Positions 8,226-16,398 of a stretch of 64,000 bases of DNA are shown here, in pieces. How positions within the stretch are numbered: position 1 is the stretch's first letter; every line of letters begins with the position of its first letter. Below the pieces are notes generated by a model. It worked only from the letters and a program-made list of their open reading frames with translations, was not told where the DNA came from and ran no database searches. A program made the position numbers and the translations under genes. The DNA comes from Pseudomonas lurida (GTDB lineage: Bacteria > Pseudomonadota > Gammaproteobacteria > Pseudomonadales > Pseudomonadaceae): positions 2,339,501 through 2,403,500 of the forward strand of contig NZ_PDJB01000001.1 of the NCBI RefSeq assembly GCF_002563895.1, in the 5' to 3' direction.

Positions 8226-8253
8226 TTGACGGGTTCTGATAATTCTATAGAAT
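8226..8253 (+). promoter_or_regulatory. Sigma-70-type promoter for tRNA-Gly
   Basis: TTGACG at 8226-8231 and TAGAAT at 8248-8253 are separated by 16 bases, and the -10 box ends 15 bases before the tRNA 5' end. This is a near-consensus strong promoter in the expected place. Confidence 0.75.
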
Positions 8254-8268
8254 GCGCATCACCAAGAC

Positions 8269-8344
<76 letters not shown>

Positions 8345-8358
8345 AACACAAAGAAAAA

Positions 8359-8384
8359 GCCACTCAATAGAGTGGCTTTTTTTT
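8359..8384 (+). terminator. Rho-independent terminator of tRNA-Gly
   Basis: GCCACTC (8359-8365), loop AATA, GAGTGGC (8370-8376), followed by eight T. Confidence 0.92.
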
Positions 8385-8691
8385 GCCTGAAATTTAAGGA
8401 ATAGACGCATCAGCGTCTTTTTTCGTATCTGCGCTAATCCACTGACATCCTGGCAACCCGGTCAGGTTGCTGCCTGCGTCGACCATGTGTGCCGTTCTTG
8501 ATTGAACTCGCATAGCCAGCGGTCTTGACTCCAAATGTCGAGACCATGGCGGCACCGCCCCCTCTCACAAACACTTCTTACGCCAGCCAGACACGCGGAA
8601 AATGAAGATATTTTCATCTGCTTGTAACTGGACTGTCCGGCACCTAGCATCGCTCAAACAGAAATCATTACCATCTTCGTTGGATGCCACT
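8385..8691. other. Intergenic region between tRNA-Gly and feoA
   Basis: No gene is seen. A second small terminator-like hairpin is present at 8404-8423 (GACGC, loop ATCA, GCGTC, then six T). An ATGAA...TTCAT dyad (8602-8616) and the segment around AATCATTACC (about 8663-8672), which looks like part of a Fur-type site, lie in the feoA promoter region. They are only suggestive. Confidence 0.5.
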
Positions 8692-8931
8692 ATGCGTTTG
8701 TGTGACCTGCCTCGCCGCCAAAAAGCTTGCGTAACCCATGTTGAAGGCACCGGCAACGCCGATCCGCTGAGCCAGCGCCTACAAGACATCGGATTCGTCC
8801 CGGGTGAGCCGGTTACGGTGGTCGCGCGGGCACCTTGGGGCGGTGATCCGGTGCTTATCCAAGTGGGCGGCAGTCGGTTTGCGCTGCGCCGCAACGAAGC
8901 CCACATGATCTTCGTCGAAGTGAGCGCTTGA
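8692..8931 (+). CDS. feoA: Ferrous iron transport protein A
   Basis: 79-residue SH3-like cytoplasmic protein of the FeoA family, an accessory of the FeoB ferrous iron channel. Recognisable features are RLQDIGFVPGEPVTVVARAPWGGDPVLIQVGGSRFALRRNEA, which is the family core over nearly the whole length, and the N-terminal RLCDLPRRQKA. The ATG at 8692 gives the usual size; a longer in-frame start would add 30 unrelated residues. It ends one base before the feoB ATG (TGA at 8929-8931, ATG at 8932), so the two are coupled. Iron (Fur) and oxygen (Anr) control would be expected, but only weak site candidates are visible upstream. Confidence 0.93.
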   Translation: MRLCDLPRRQKACVTHVEGTGNADPLSQRLQDIGFVPGEPVTVVARAPWGGDPVLIQVGGSRFALRRNEAHMIFVEVSA

Positions 8932-10761
8932 ATGGCGACCTTGCGTTTAGCCTTGGTGGGTAATCCGAACTGTGGAAAGACCGCGCTGTTCAATCTGCTG
9001 ACCGGCGCCAGGCAAAAGGTTGCCAACTATGCCGGTGCGACGGTGGAGCGCAAGGAGGGGGTGGCACGTACGGCCAGCGGGCGCACATTCAGAGTGCTGG
9101 ACCTGCCGGGGACTTACAGCCTGGCCTGCGTCAGCCAGGACGAACAGGTCACCTTGAACGTGCTGCAGGGCTCGTACCCCGGCGAGGAGCGCCCCGAGTT
9201 GTTGCTGTGCGTGGTCGATGCCACCAATCTGCGCTTGCACCTGCGCTTCGTACTGGAGCTGCAACGCCTGGGATTACCGGCGGTCCTGGTCCTGAACATG
9301 GCTGACGCTGCGCGTCGCCGCAGTATTCGTATCGATACCGCTCGGCTCTCTAGCGAGCTCGGGATGCCGGTGATAGAGACGGTCGCCGTTCGCCGCGATG
9401 GCGCCGCCGCGTTGCTGAAGGCGGTGGATGGCTGCGATGACATCCAGCCGGCGCCAGCCCCGGAGCAGGGCGCCGACTTACATGCGCGCGTGCGTGACAT
9501 CCTCGAGGCATGTGTGAAAACGCCTCACCTGTCCGATGAGCGTGTCGATGCGCTTGATCGATGGTTGATTCACCCGGTGGTAGGGCCGTTGGCACTGGTC
9601 ACCATCATGTTTCTGGTGTTCCAGGGCGTTTACCTGATCGGTAAACCCGTCACGGACTGGATCGGTGACAGTTTCAGCGCGCTGTCCGTGCTGGCAGGCG
9701 CCTATTTGCCAGAGGGGCCGTTGCGCGGGCTGATCTGCGATGGGTTGATCAGCGGGCTGGGTACCGTACTGGGGTTCATGCCCGAGATCCTGGTGCTGTT
9801 CTTTTTCATCTTCATCCTGGAAGAGTCTGGCTATCTGCCGCGGGCCGCCTTCATTCTGGATCGACCGATGCGTGCCGTCGGCTTGACGGGTCGTTCGTTC
9901 ATTCCGCTGCTGTCGAGTTTTGCCTGTGCGATTCCAGGCATCATCGCGGCGCGCAGTATCAGTGATCGATATGATCGGCTCACCACCATACTGGTGGCGC
10001 CGCTGATGACCTGTTCGGCGCGACTGCCGGTCTATGCCCTGTTGATCGGTGCGGTAATTCCAGACATCCGTGTCGGCGGCGTGTTCGGCCTTCAGGGTTT
10101 GGTGTTGCTGGGTTTGTACGGCGTGGGCATTCTCGGCGCCATGGCTGTCGGCTGGGTGTGCAAGCGCTTCAGGCCGACCACCCAGCAGCAACCCATGCTG
10201 ATGATGGAACTGCCGGCCTACCGCCTGCCGCGCGCACGTGACCTGATCGTGATGTTGTGGGAGCGTGGTTACTTGTTTCTCAAGAAACTGACGGGCGTCA
10301 TTCTCGCGCTCACGGTGATCATGTGGTTCATCTCGAACTTCCCGAACCCACCGGTGGGCGCAACCAACCCGGCGATTGATTACAGCTTTGCCGGTTACCT
10401 GGGGGCCACGCTCCAGCATCTGTTTGCGCCGTTGGGCTTCAACTGGCAAATCACACTGGCGCTGATTCCGGCCTTCGCCGCACGCGAAACCGCTGTCGCG
10501 ACCTTGGCCACGGTGTATGCCGTGGCCAACGGCGACGATCTCACGTCGCTGACCCAAACGCTGGCCGCCCAGGTACCGCTGGCCAGCGCGTTAGCCCTGA
10601 TGATGTGGTTCGCGTTCGCGCCGCAATGCATGTCCACCCTGGCGGTGATCCGCAAGGAGACCGCCAGTTGGGGGCAGGTCGCCTTGGCGTTCAGCTACAT
10701 GTTTGCCGTCGCGTATGCGCTCGCGTTTATCACTTATCGAATAGCTGAGGCCGCCTTATGA
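8932..10761 (+). CDS. feoB: Ferrous iron transporter FeoB (compact form)
   Basis: 609-residue inner-membrane Fe(II) transporter with an N-terminal G domain: G1 GNPNCGKT (residues 10-17), G2 Thr in NYAGATVE, G3 DLPGTYS (about residue 56) and G4 NMAD (about residue 122), then a helical spacer and about eight to nine membrane segments with two Gate motifs. The Gate-type prolines and cysteines appear in LSSFACAIPGIIAARSI and in LIPAFAARETAVATLATVY. It is clearly shorter than the roughly 750-residue E. coli form; the cytoplasmic linkers are trimmed rather than a domain lost. It overlaps the next gene by ATGA. Confidence 0.95.
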   Translation: MATLRLALVGNPNCGKTALFNLLTGARQKVANYAGATVERKEGVARTASGRTFRVLDLPGTYSLACVSQDEQVTLNVLQGSYPGEERPELLLCVVDATNLRLHLRFVLELQRLGLPAVLVLNMADAARRRSIRIDTARLSSELGMPVIETVAVRRDGAAALLKAVDGCDDIQPAPAPEQGADLHARVRDILEACVKTPHLSDERVDALDRWLIHPVVGPLALVTIMFLVFQGVYLIGKPVTDWIGDSFSALSVLAGAYLPEGPLRGLICDGLISGLGTVLGFMPEILVLFFFIFILEESGYLPRAAFILDRPMRAVGLTGRSFIPLLSSFACAIPGIIAARSISDRYDRLTTILVAPLMTCSARLPVYALLIGAVIPDIRVGGVFGLQGLVLLGLYGVGILGAMAVGWVCKRFRPTTQQQPMLMMELPAYRLPRARDLIVMLWERGYLFLKKLTGVILALTVIMWFISNFPNPPVGATNPAIDYSFAGYLGATLQHLFAPLGFNWQITLALIPAFAARETAVATLATVYAVANGDDLTSLTQTLAAQVPLASALALMMWFAFAPQCMSTLAVIRKETASWGQVALAFSYMFAVAYALAFITYRIAEAAL

Positions 10762-10997
10762 CACTGGGACTCATGGCTCAATACGCTGTAATCGCCGTGC
10801 TGCTGGTTGGCGCGGTGATCAGTGTGTGGCGACGCTTGGCACCGGCCAAGGCCGGAGGGTGCAACAGCGGTTGTGGTGCCTGCTCAACCGGTTGCCAACC
10901 CACTCAACGGATTGCCGTGCGCACCCTGGATGCGCCGACACTCCAAGAGACCGGACGTGATGGCAGCCCTGCTATTACGCTGCCGCCTGAAGGTTGA
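10758..10997 (+). CDS. Small Cys-rich membrane protein associated with FeoB
   Basis: 79-residue protein with one N-terminal membrane segment (about residues 5-24, QYAVIAVLLVGAVISVW), then a short Cys cluster C-x3-C-x2-C-x3-C (CNSGCGACSTGC, about residues 35-46) and a hydrophilic tail. Its ATG overlaps the feoB stop by ATGA, so it belongs to the feo operon. It occupies the position of FeoC in enterics but lacks the winged-helix fold; it resembles the FeoB-associated Cys-rich proteins known from other bacteria. The Cys cluster could bind iron or an Fe-S cluster; this is inference. Confidence 0.8.
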   Translation: MTLGLMAQYAVIAVLLVGAVISVWRRLAPAKAGGCNSGCGACSTGCQPTQRIAVRTLDAPTLQETGRDGSPAITLPPEG

Positions 10998-11113
10998 GCG
11001 CAGGCGCTCAAAGGGCTGATGCGGCGGGTCGCGATGTTGCCGCTGGCGACCGGCAGGTGACGATGGGCGAACGACGCATCCTACAAATGCTTCAAGGCAT
11101 GCATTCTCCAGGA

Positions 11114-12892
11114 TCATGCCAACCCTTCGCCTTGGCTCCCTTGTCCCATCCAGGCCTGCAGATCCGTGGGGTTCATAGGCTTTGCAATTAAGTAGCCCTG
11201 GGCTTCAGAACACCCCCACGCGATTAAAAGGTCCAGGATTTCTTTGCTTTCTACGCCTTCGGCGACGACTCGGTAGCCGAGCCCCTTGGCCAGGCCGATG
11301 AGGGTCTTAACCAGCTGCTTGTCATTTTGATTGGTGCCCAGCCCGCTGATCAGGGACTGGTCAATCTTGACGGTGTTGGCGGGGAGCTCTTTCAGATATG
11401 CCCAATTACTGTAGCCCGTGCCGAAATCGTCAACGGCAACCTCTATGCCCATCTGACGAACACGCTCAAGTTGCCGGATCACTTCTTCAGGGTGGGTCAT
11501 CAGCATGCTTTCGGTAAATTCAAGTTCAAAGCCGGCCGGGTCCAGGCCGTAGTGCTGAATTTCATGAATCATCGCGTCTACGAAGTCGGGGCTTTCCAGA
11601 TCACTGACGGTAATGTTCATCGCGATCCGCAAACGCAAGCCTTGTGCTCTCCAAACAAGGGCTTGCTGGATAATCGCGTTGAGTACCCATAAGCCGACGG
11701 AGGGGATCAGCGCCGTCTTTTCAGCCAATGGAATAAATTCGGCAGGACTGACGGTGCCGAGCAATGGATGAGTCCAACGTATCAACGCTTCTACCGAATG
11801 ACACTCTCCTGAGGGCAGTTTGATTTTGGGTTGATAGACCAGGCTGAACTGCTCATTAGAGTTGACCGCCTCTGGCAACGAACTCAGGAGCCTAAAGGCA
11901 CGTTGTTGAGCTGCGTCAAAATGGGGCTCATAGAGCGACCATCCGAGCTTGCGGTCACGCGCCTCATCCGCCGCGCTCACCACCAGTCGGAGCCAATCCT
12001 GCTGGCCGGAATCATGGATAGGCAGGACACCAATCCCCACTTGCATGAGGATGGGGATGCCGTGGCATTCAACCGGCTTTTTGAAGTCGTTGAGAATACG
12101 TTCGCAGACCGGCTCGGTCGTTTGATCCTCTTCAAGGAGGAAGCCAAATCGCGTCGGGCTTATTTTATAAAGTAAACACTGGGCGGGCAGTAATGATTGC
12201 AAGCGCGATTTGATCGCCAAAATCAAGTCCCCCGCAAAGCTATAACCGAGGGCCTTTACAATATCATTGAGAAACTTTGGCGAGATAATATCGACTGCGT
12301 ACACATGACACGCGTGTTTGAGCTTCAATGCTTGACGTATATCCTCCTCAAGCCTGAGTCGATTGAACAGCCCTGTGGGTTGGTCTACAAAGTTGCGCGA
12401 CCGCACGCCCTGTATGCGCTTCATCACCAACTCGGCGAAGCCGTTGAGCATTGCACTATCACGCGGGCTCATCGCGGGGCGGGAGACGGTGTCAATGATG
12501 CAGAGACTTCCCAGGGTAAAACCATCTTCCGTGATCAGTGGGGCGCCTGCGTAATAACGAATATACGGCGGCCCCGTGACCAACGGGTTGTCGTCAAAGC
12601 GCGTATCGAGCGTGGCGTCCAACACCTCCAACTGGGTGTTGTCCAACGTCGAGTAGGCGCAAAAAGAGACCTCTCTAGGCGTCTGGGTATCGTTGAGCCC
12701 CACGCCCGCCTTGAACCATTGCCGGTGTACATCGACGATGGAAATCAGTGCTATCGGAGCGTTGTAATGAGCAGAGACCATCTCAACGATTTTATCGAAG
12801 ACATCATCGTGATCGCTGTCAGTTGGACAAAATTTCGCGACCTCTTTTAGCCGTTCAATTTCATTCGGCGGAATAGGTGCGCCTTTGCCCAT
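11114..12892 (-). CDS. GAF-(degenerate GGDEF)-EAL cyclic-di-GMP phosphodiesterase
   Basis: 592-residue cytoplasmic signalling protein. A GAF domain covers about residues 15-165. A GGDEF-fold domain at about 170-330 has lost the GG[D/E]EF motif (RFGFLLEED at that place), so it is not a cyclase. An EAL domain at about 350-585 has the EALIRW, MNIT, EFTES, DDFGTGYS, VKIDQS and AEGVE motifs. Those metal-binding and catalytic residues are all present, so it should hydrolyse c-di-GMP. No membrane segment or signal peptide is seen. GAGG lies six to seven bases before the ATG. It is monocistronic, convergent with the feo operon. The GAF ligand is unknown. Confidence 0.92.
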   Translation of the reverse strand: MGKGAPIPPNEIERLKEVAKFCPTDSDHDDVFDKIVEMVSAHYNAPIALISIVDVHRQWFKAGVGLNDTQTPREVSFCAYSTLDNTQLEVLDATLDTRFDDNPLVTGPPYIRYYAGAPLITEDGFTLGSLCIIDTVSRPAMSPRDSAMLNGFAELVMKRIQGVRSRNFVDQPTGLFNRLRLEEDIRQALKLKHACHVYAVDIISPKFLNDIVKALGYSFAGDLILAIKSRLQSLLPAQCLLYKISPTRFGFLLEEDQTTEPVCERILNDFKKPVECHGIPILMQVGIGVLPIHDSGQQDWLRLVVSAADEARDRKLGWSLYEPHFDAAQQRAFRLLSSLPEAVNSNEQFSLVYQPKIKLPSGECHSVEALIRWTHPLLGTVSPAEFIPLAEKTALIPSVGLWVLNAIIQQALVWRAQGLRLRIAMNITVSDLESPDFVDAMIHEIQHYGLDPAGFELEFTESMLMTHPEEVIRQLERVRQMGIEVAVDDFGTGYSNWAYLKELPANTVKIDQSLISGLGTNQNDKQLVKTLIGLAKGLGYRVVAEGVESKEILDLLIAWGCSEAQGYLIAKPMNPTDLQAWMGQGSQGEGLA

Positions 12893-13000
12893 GATAATCC
12901 TCAGAGTACTTGTGATCCCACGACAAGGTATCAGACAGTGCCATCATTATGATGTTGTTTTTTCTATGCCCAGGATAGAGCAAAGGCATAGTGGGCAACG

Positions 13001-13035
13001 GCCTCTCCCGGCGCACCTGGTTTGCCGGGAGAGGC
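13001..13035. terminator. Stem-loop after fasciclin gene
   Basis: GCCTCTCCCGGC (13001-13012) and GCCGGGAGAGGC (13024-13035) form a perfect 12-bp stem just beyond the stop of the minus-strand fasciclin gene. There is no clear U-tract, but the stem is very stable. Confidence 0.6.
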
Positions 13036-13040
13036 GCGCA

Positions 13041-13601
13041 TTACGGCATCAGCACCGCGTCGACCACATGAATGACCCCGTTGGACTGCATCACATCGGC
13101 AATGCTGATAGCGGTCTTGCCGCCTTTTGCGTCGATCACCCAGAGTTTGCCCTCATGCAATTTGATCGTCAGCGACTCACCTTGAACCGTTTTCAACATG
13201 AGCGTGCCGCCGTTCTTCTTGGCCTCGGCCATCAGTTGTGCCGACGTATACGTGCCCGGTACCACATGATAGGTCAGGATTTTCGTCAGGTCGGCCTTGT
13301 GCTCGGGTTTCACCAGTGTATCGACCGTGCCGGCCGGTAATTTTGCAAAGGCTTCGTTGGTCGGAGCAAACACAGTGAACGGGCCTTTGCTGTTCAGCGT
13401 GTCCACCAGTCCGGCCGCCTTGACTGCTGCAACGAGCGTGGTGTGGTCTTTTGAATTCACCGCGTTTTCCACAATGGTCTTGCTGGGGTACATCGCGGCC
13501 CCCCCGACCATCACGGTATCGGCGGCAAAACTGGTGGTGGCAGTGACACAAACGGCGGCGAAGCAGGCTGCTGCTGCGATTCGTTGAAGAAAGGTTTGCA
13601 T
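13041..13601 (-). CDS. Secreted fasciclin (FAS1) domain protein
   Basis: 186-residue protein with a Sec signal peptide (MQTFLQRIAAAACFAAVCVTA, cleavage near SFAAD, about residue 27) and one FAS1 domain over the rest. The H1 motif FTVFAPTNEAFAKLP (about residues 85-100), the YH motif LTYHVVPGTYTS and the C-terminal H2 segment NGVIHVVDAVLMP are all visible. Periplasmic or secreted FAS1 proteins are associated with surface attachment; a definite role is not known. AGGAG lies eight bases before the ATG at 13601, which decides the start against longer frames. It lies downstream of a LuxR-type regulator on the same strand, 181 bases away. Confidence 0.9.
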   Translation of the reverse strand: MQTFLQRIAAAACFAAVCVTATTSFAADTVMVGGAAMYPSKTIVENAVNSKDHTTLVAAVKAAGLVDTLNSKGPFTVFAPTNEAFAKLPAGTVDTLVKPEHKADLTKILTYHVVPGTYTSAQLMAEAKKNGGTLMLKTVQGESLTIKLHEGKLWVIDAKGGKTAISIADVMQSNGVIHVVDAVLMP

Positions 13602-13782
13602 GATGCATCTCCTGGGTTCTTCTGCCCTCCGGATGAGGGTAATGAATGTACGCGCAGGGCAGCAAAACGGATGCACACCGTTGGTGTTTTTTTTCTTCGG
13701 TGACCGCCGCTCTGCGGCATACGCCTGAGAAGCTGCCGCTGTCGTAGCCTTTGCGGGATCGCAGGCATGACTCAGGTGGTTT

Positions 13783-14484
13783 TCAGAGCAGCTTTCGCCT
13801 GGTGGCCTGTATGACCGCCGCCGTTTTGTTTCGGACCCCGAGTTTGCACATGATCCTGTGCATATGAAAACCGACAGTGCGTGCGGTGAGCGACAGGATG
13901 ATGGCAATTTCTTCAGCAGTCTTGCCTTCTGCGGTCCATCGCAGCACTTCAAGTTCCTTGGCGGTCAAGCTGACCAACGGGGGGGCAACGAACAGGCTCT
14001 CGGCAAGCAGGGCATGGATTTTATGGGTCAACCACAGCATCAACCCCGCTTTTTCGTAAAAATCCTCGGGATGGATCGCCGGCAATTTGCGGGCGAAACA
14101 GAAGATGCCGGTGAGGCCATGAGGGTCATGCACTGCTTGAGAGAAGCCATGCTGCAGTCCAAACAGGCAAAGATCCTCCCACAGCCTGGGCAATGGGTTG
14201 AAGAGTGACCATGACCAAAGCATCGGCAAGACAGACGTCTTGCAATGACTGACGACGGGATTGTTTTGGTAGTCGTAGTGCTGCCTGAAGTGCTGGTTCC
14301 AAATGTCCGGAAAGCTGCTCTTCGAGAACAGTGGGGGGGCGGATGGCGTATCGCTCGACAGCAGGAGGATGGAGCAATATTCATAACCGAGTTCGGCGGC
14401 ACCGAGTTGAAACGACTCGAAAATCTTGTCGTGGTTTGGGTTTGATTCTGGGCAATTCGCTTGACTGGCAGGCCGCCATCCCAT
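13783..14484 (-). CDS. LuxR family regulator with autoinducer-binding domain (LuxR solo)
   Basis: 233-residue regulator. Residues 15-160 fit the autoinducer-binding domain (WNQHFRQHYDYQNNPVV, LPMLWSW and HGFSQAVHDPHG are at the positions of the ligand-pocket motifs of the TraR/LasR class). Residues 170-230 are a LuxR HTH (LTAKELEVLRWTAEGKTAEEIAIIL and LTARTVGFHMHRIMCKLG). No luxI gene is in the window, so it is an orphan receptor that may read a foreign or a non-acyl-homoserine-lactone signal. AAGGA lies eight bases before the ATG. Its promoter faces the low-GC gap, and the fasciclin gene downstream is a possible target. Confidence 0.87.
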   Translation of the reverse strand: MGWRPASQANCPESNPNHDKIFESFQLGAAELGYEYCSILLLSSDTPSAPPLFSKSSFPDIWNQHFRQHYDYQNNPVVSHCKTSVLPMLWSWSLFNPLPRLWEDLCLFGLQHGFSQAVHDPHGLTGIFCFARKLPAIHPEDFYEKAGLMLWLTHKIHALLAESLFVAPPLVSLTAKELEVLRWTAEGKTAEEIAIILSLTARTVGFHMHRIMCKLGVRNKTAAVIQATRRKLL

Positions 14485-15183
14485 GGCATTTATCCTTGTA
14501 CATAAAGTTCTGGTTGAGTTGAGGGTTGTCTCTCTAATTAGAGTAGGAAAGTTCTTGAGTATTCGAAAGGTTGAAGTGGAAAAAAGTTGTCGTTGGTATC
14601 TGTATCTGTTTTACGCACTAATGTGTATTGGTGTCATCTTGATATTGTTTAAGTGCGGTGAGTGCCTGAGGGTGCATGCAGTAAACAGCTCGTTTAATTG
14701 ACGGTCGTTAATGGAGCGCAATATTAGACCTGTTCCGTTCGTAAGTGGGGTTGAGAGAGTGCAGCAAGTGTCTGGTATCGTAGGTTGAATAAATATGGGC
14801 ATGTCGAGGTTTAGTTTATTACGTTCTATTCATGTTTTTCTCGTGGGGCGGCGCGGTCGGCAGTTGTAGTGTTGGAAAGTAAGGCTATCAAAGTAGTGCC
14901 TGTCCTGGAATTAATCGCCAAGAGTAAAGACGTTTAATGGTTTAAGGTGGCTCGCGTATATGTTTATTTTAAGCGGGTGTCGTGTTGCGGCTGTGGCCAT
15001 CGGTGCGGAATCTTCGTCATGCTTGGCTCACGTACCTTGAGGTTTTCCCAGGCGAGCTTGTTGAAACTCAGCGTTGTGATATCCGCAGCGACGCCTTGCA
15101 CGACTGCGCCAGCGAGCTGCGGGCACCCTGCTGCGATAACAGGTCCAGCGCGTGGCTGAACCTGCGCCAGCTTTGTCTCGGCG
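14485..15183. other. AT-rich gene-poor stretch
   Basis: No convincing gene is found in about 700 bases. The stretch is visibly richer in A and T than the surroundings. A 72-codon plus-strand frame starting at 14483 has hydrophobic residues but no Shine-Dalgarno, and it overlaps the LuxR start. The last part (15068-15183) contains a minus-strand, protein-like frame that probably belongs to the interrupted small gene at 15184-15378. Confidence 0.5.
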
Positions 15184-15378
15184 TTAATTCCTGCTGGTGA
15201 TGGCGTTCGACGTACTCGCGAATACCGCGAACAGCAGGCAACGTACGGCACTTCGATCCTCGATTGACAATGAGCGGTAGTGGCGCACCAGGCGCTCCTC
15301 CTCTCGATTGAGCTGGCGGGGGCGCAGGCAGGTAGTGGAGGCGGTACGCAGTGAGGGTGTAAATGGGGTGGTTGGCAT
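15068..15378 (-). pseudogene. Small Pseudomonas-type ORF, probably frameshifted
   Basis: An ATG at 15378 opens a 64-codon frame ending at 15184. Its middle reads LNREEERLVRHYRSLSIEDRSAVRCLL, close to the neighbouring 58-aa ORF at 15629-15805. The last 15 residues look random, while the next frame continues in a protein-like way from about 15230 to a TGA at 15068 (VRGIREYVERHHQQELTPRQSWRRFSHALDLL). A one-base loss near 15225-15240 would join the two into a protein of about 100 residues. The 12 bases before the ATG (AGGACGAGGCTC) are identical to those of the paralogue. Alternatively, the 64-aa product itself may be functional. Confidence 0.45.
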
Positions 15379-15628
15379 GAGCCTCGTCCTTTATGAGGTG
15401 GATAAAACGACGGGCTTCTTGCCCAGACACCTAAGGACATAGCGTTTATCGTACGAATTGGCTTGTCATTTTTCATGACCGTTGGGTTTTTCGGAAAAGT
15501 CCGTCAGTAATACTGTGCAGGGGTGTGGGATGGGTCTTGCCGAGTGGGTCAAATCAGACGACCTGCGAAGGAGGTCTTCGCCACGCTGGCGTCAATCGTC
15601 CGCGTGGCGGTGAGTAAACATGCGCCTG

Positions 15629-15805
15629 TCAAAATCGGTACATCTCCTTGAAGGCGCAGGTCAAATAGCGCATGGCCACGCGATCAGCTTCTGACAGTGC
15701 GCGAAAGTGCTCGACCAAGCGTGCTTCCTCATCCGAGAGGACGCGCAGCCTGCGCCTCGACCACAACACACAAATCAGCCGTGAAACCCCTTTGCTTGAT
15801 GGCAT
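15629..15805 (-). CDS. 58-aa small protein, paralogue of the 15.2-kb ORF
   Basis: ATG at 15805, TGA at 15629-15631. The product has a basic N-terminal third (SRLICVLWSRRRLRV) and a helical part, LSDEEARLVEHFRALSEADRVAMRYL, matching the neighbour in L-x3-E-x-RLV-x-H-[FY]R-x-LS-x2-DR-x-A-x-R-x-L. The Shine-Dalgarno region AGGACGAGGCTC is identical in both. No known domain is recognised. The spacing of charged and hydrophobic residues suggests two short amphipathic helices. The pair conservation is the main reason to call it a real gene. Confidence 0.6.
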   Translation of the reverse strand: MPSSKGVSRLICVLWSRRRLRVLSDEEARLVEHFRALSEADRVAMRYLTCAFKEMYRF

Positions 15806-16116
15806 GAGCCTCGTCCTCTGTTGCGAAAAAACGACTGATTATGTGGGGCGGGCGCGATCCTGCCTGGGTGTCTGGAGCAAGCTAAACAGGGGCCTTTGAG
15901 GTGAGTGTAGAAAGCGGTTTGGGCCTGCGTGAAATATTTTTTTTACAGGTGTTTTTGCTGTCAAAACACGGGTTTTAGGCTGACGAAGACAGCTCCGCTT
16001 GACTATGCTTGATGGCCCCAGCGCTTGCCGCGCAGAGGGGAATAAAAAGAGCCCCGAAGAAGGGGCTCCAAGAGGTCGCGGTCAGGTGTCGAGCAGCGGC
16101 AAGCCGGCTTGAAGCG
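15806..16116. other. Intergenic region with terminator
   Basis: No gene is seen in 15806-16042. A T-rich run (ATATTTTTTTTAC) lies at about 15931-15943. The terminator of the next minus-strand gene is at 16043-16068. Confidence 0.5.
16043..16068 (-). terminator. Rho-independent terminator of the 16.1-kb gene
   Basis: Read on the minus strand, GAGCCCC, loop of six, GGGGCTC is followed by TTTTTATT. It lies about 50 bases beyond the TGA of the minus-strand gene at 16117-16398. Confidence 0.85.
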
Positions 16117-16398
16117 TCAGTCATCTACGGTAAACGTTACCCAGCCAGGACCCTCGGTCGATTTTTCAATTTCGGCGATCACCCCACCCACCGATGAACC
16201 GTCCGGCAGGTTGACCGCGACAAAGTTGGGGTGGGCGGGCCACTGAAGTGGCGTGTCGAAATTCAAACGCGCAATCGTCGGCTTGCCGCTGCTGGTCAGT
16301 TGGATGTTTACCGAGTCGTTAAGGCATTCATCCGAGCGTGTTCCCAGGTGGCGAGATGCAGTGATGACACTGGCGATACCCTGATAATCGTAGGACAT
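16117..16398 (-). CDS. Conserved-looking small protein, unknown function
   Basis: 93-residue protein (MSYDYQGIASVITASRHLG...), not recognised as a known domain. The sequence alternates short hydrophobic strands (SVNIQLTS, IARLNFDT, FVAVNLPD, GWVTFTVDD) in a way that suggests a small beta-sheet protein, with no signal peptide or membrane segment. The ATG at 16398 is preceded by AAGG at nine bases; longer in-frame starts would add arginine-rich sequence that does not look coded. A rho-independent terminator follows, supporting a single-gene transcript. Confidence 0.65.
   Translation of the reverse strand: MSYDYQGIASVITASRHLGTRSDECLNDSVNIQLTSSGKPTIARLNFDTPLQWPAHPNFVAVNLPDGSSVGGVIAEIEKSTEGPGWVTFTVDD

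Noticed and set aside
12885..13340. Plus-strand frame of 151 codons over the EAL start and fasciclin gene
   Set aside because: Shadow of the minus-strand fasciclin gene, whose signal peptide, FAS1 motifs and AGGAG are convincing.
14483..14701. 72-codon plus-strand frame with a membrane-like segment
   Set aside because: It overlaps the LuxR start codon, has no Shine-Dalgarno and lies in AT-rich sequence where such hydrophobic frames occur by chance.
15672..15899. Plus-strand 75-codon frame
   Set aside because: Antisense to the 58-aa paralogous mini-gene, without ribosome-binding site or protein-like composition.
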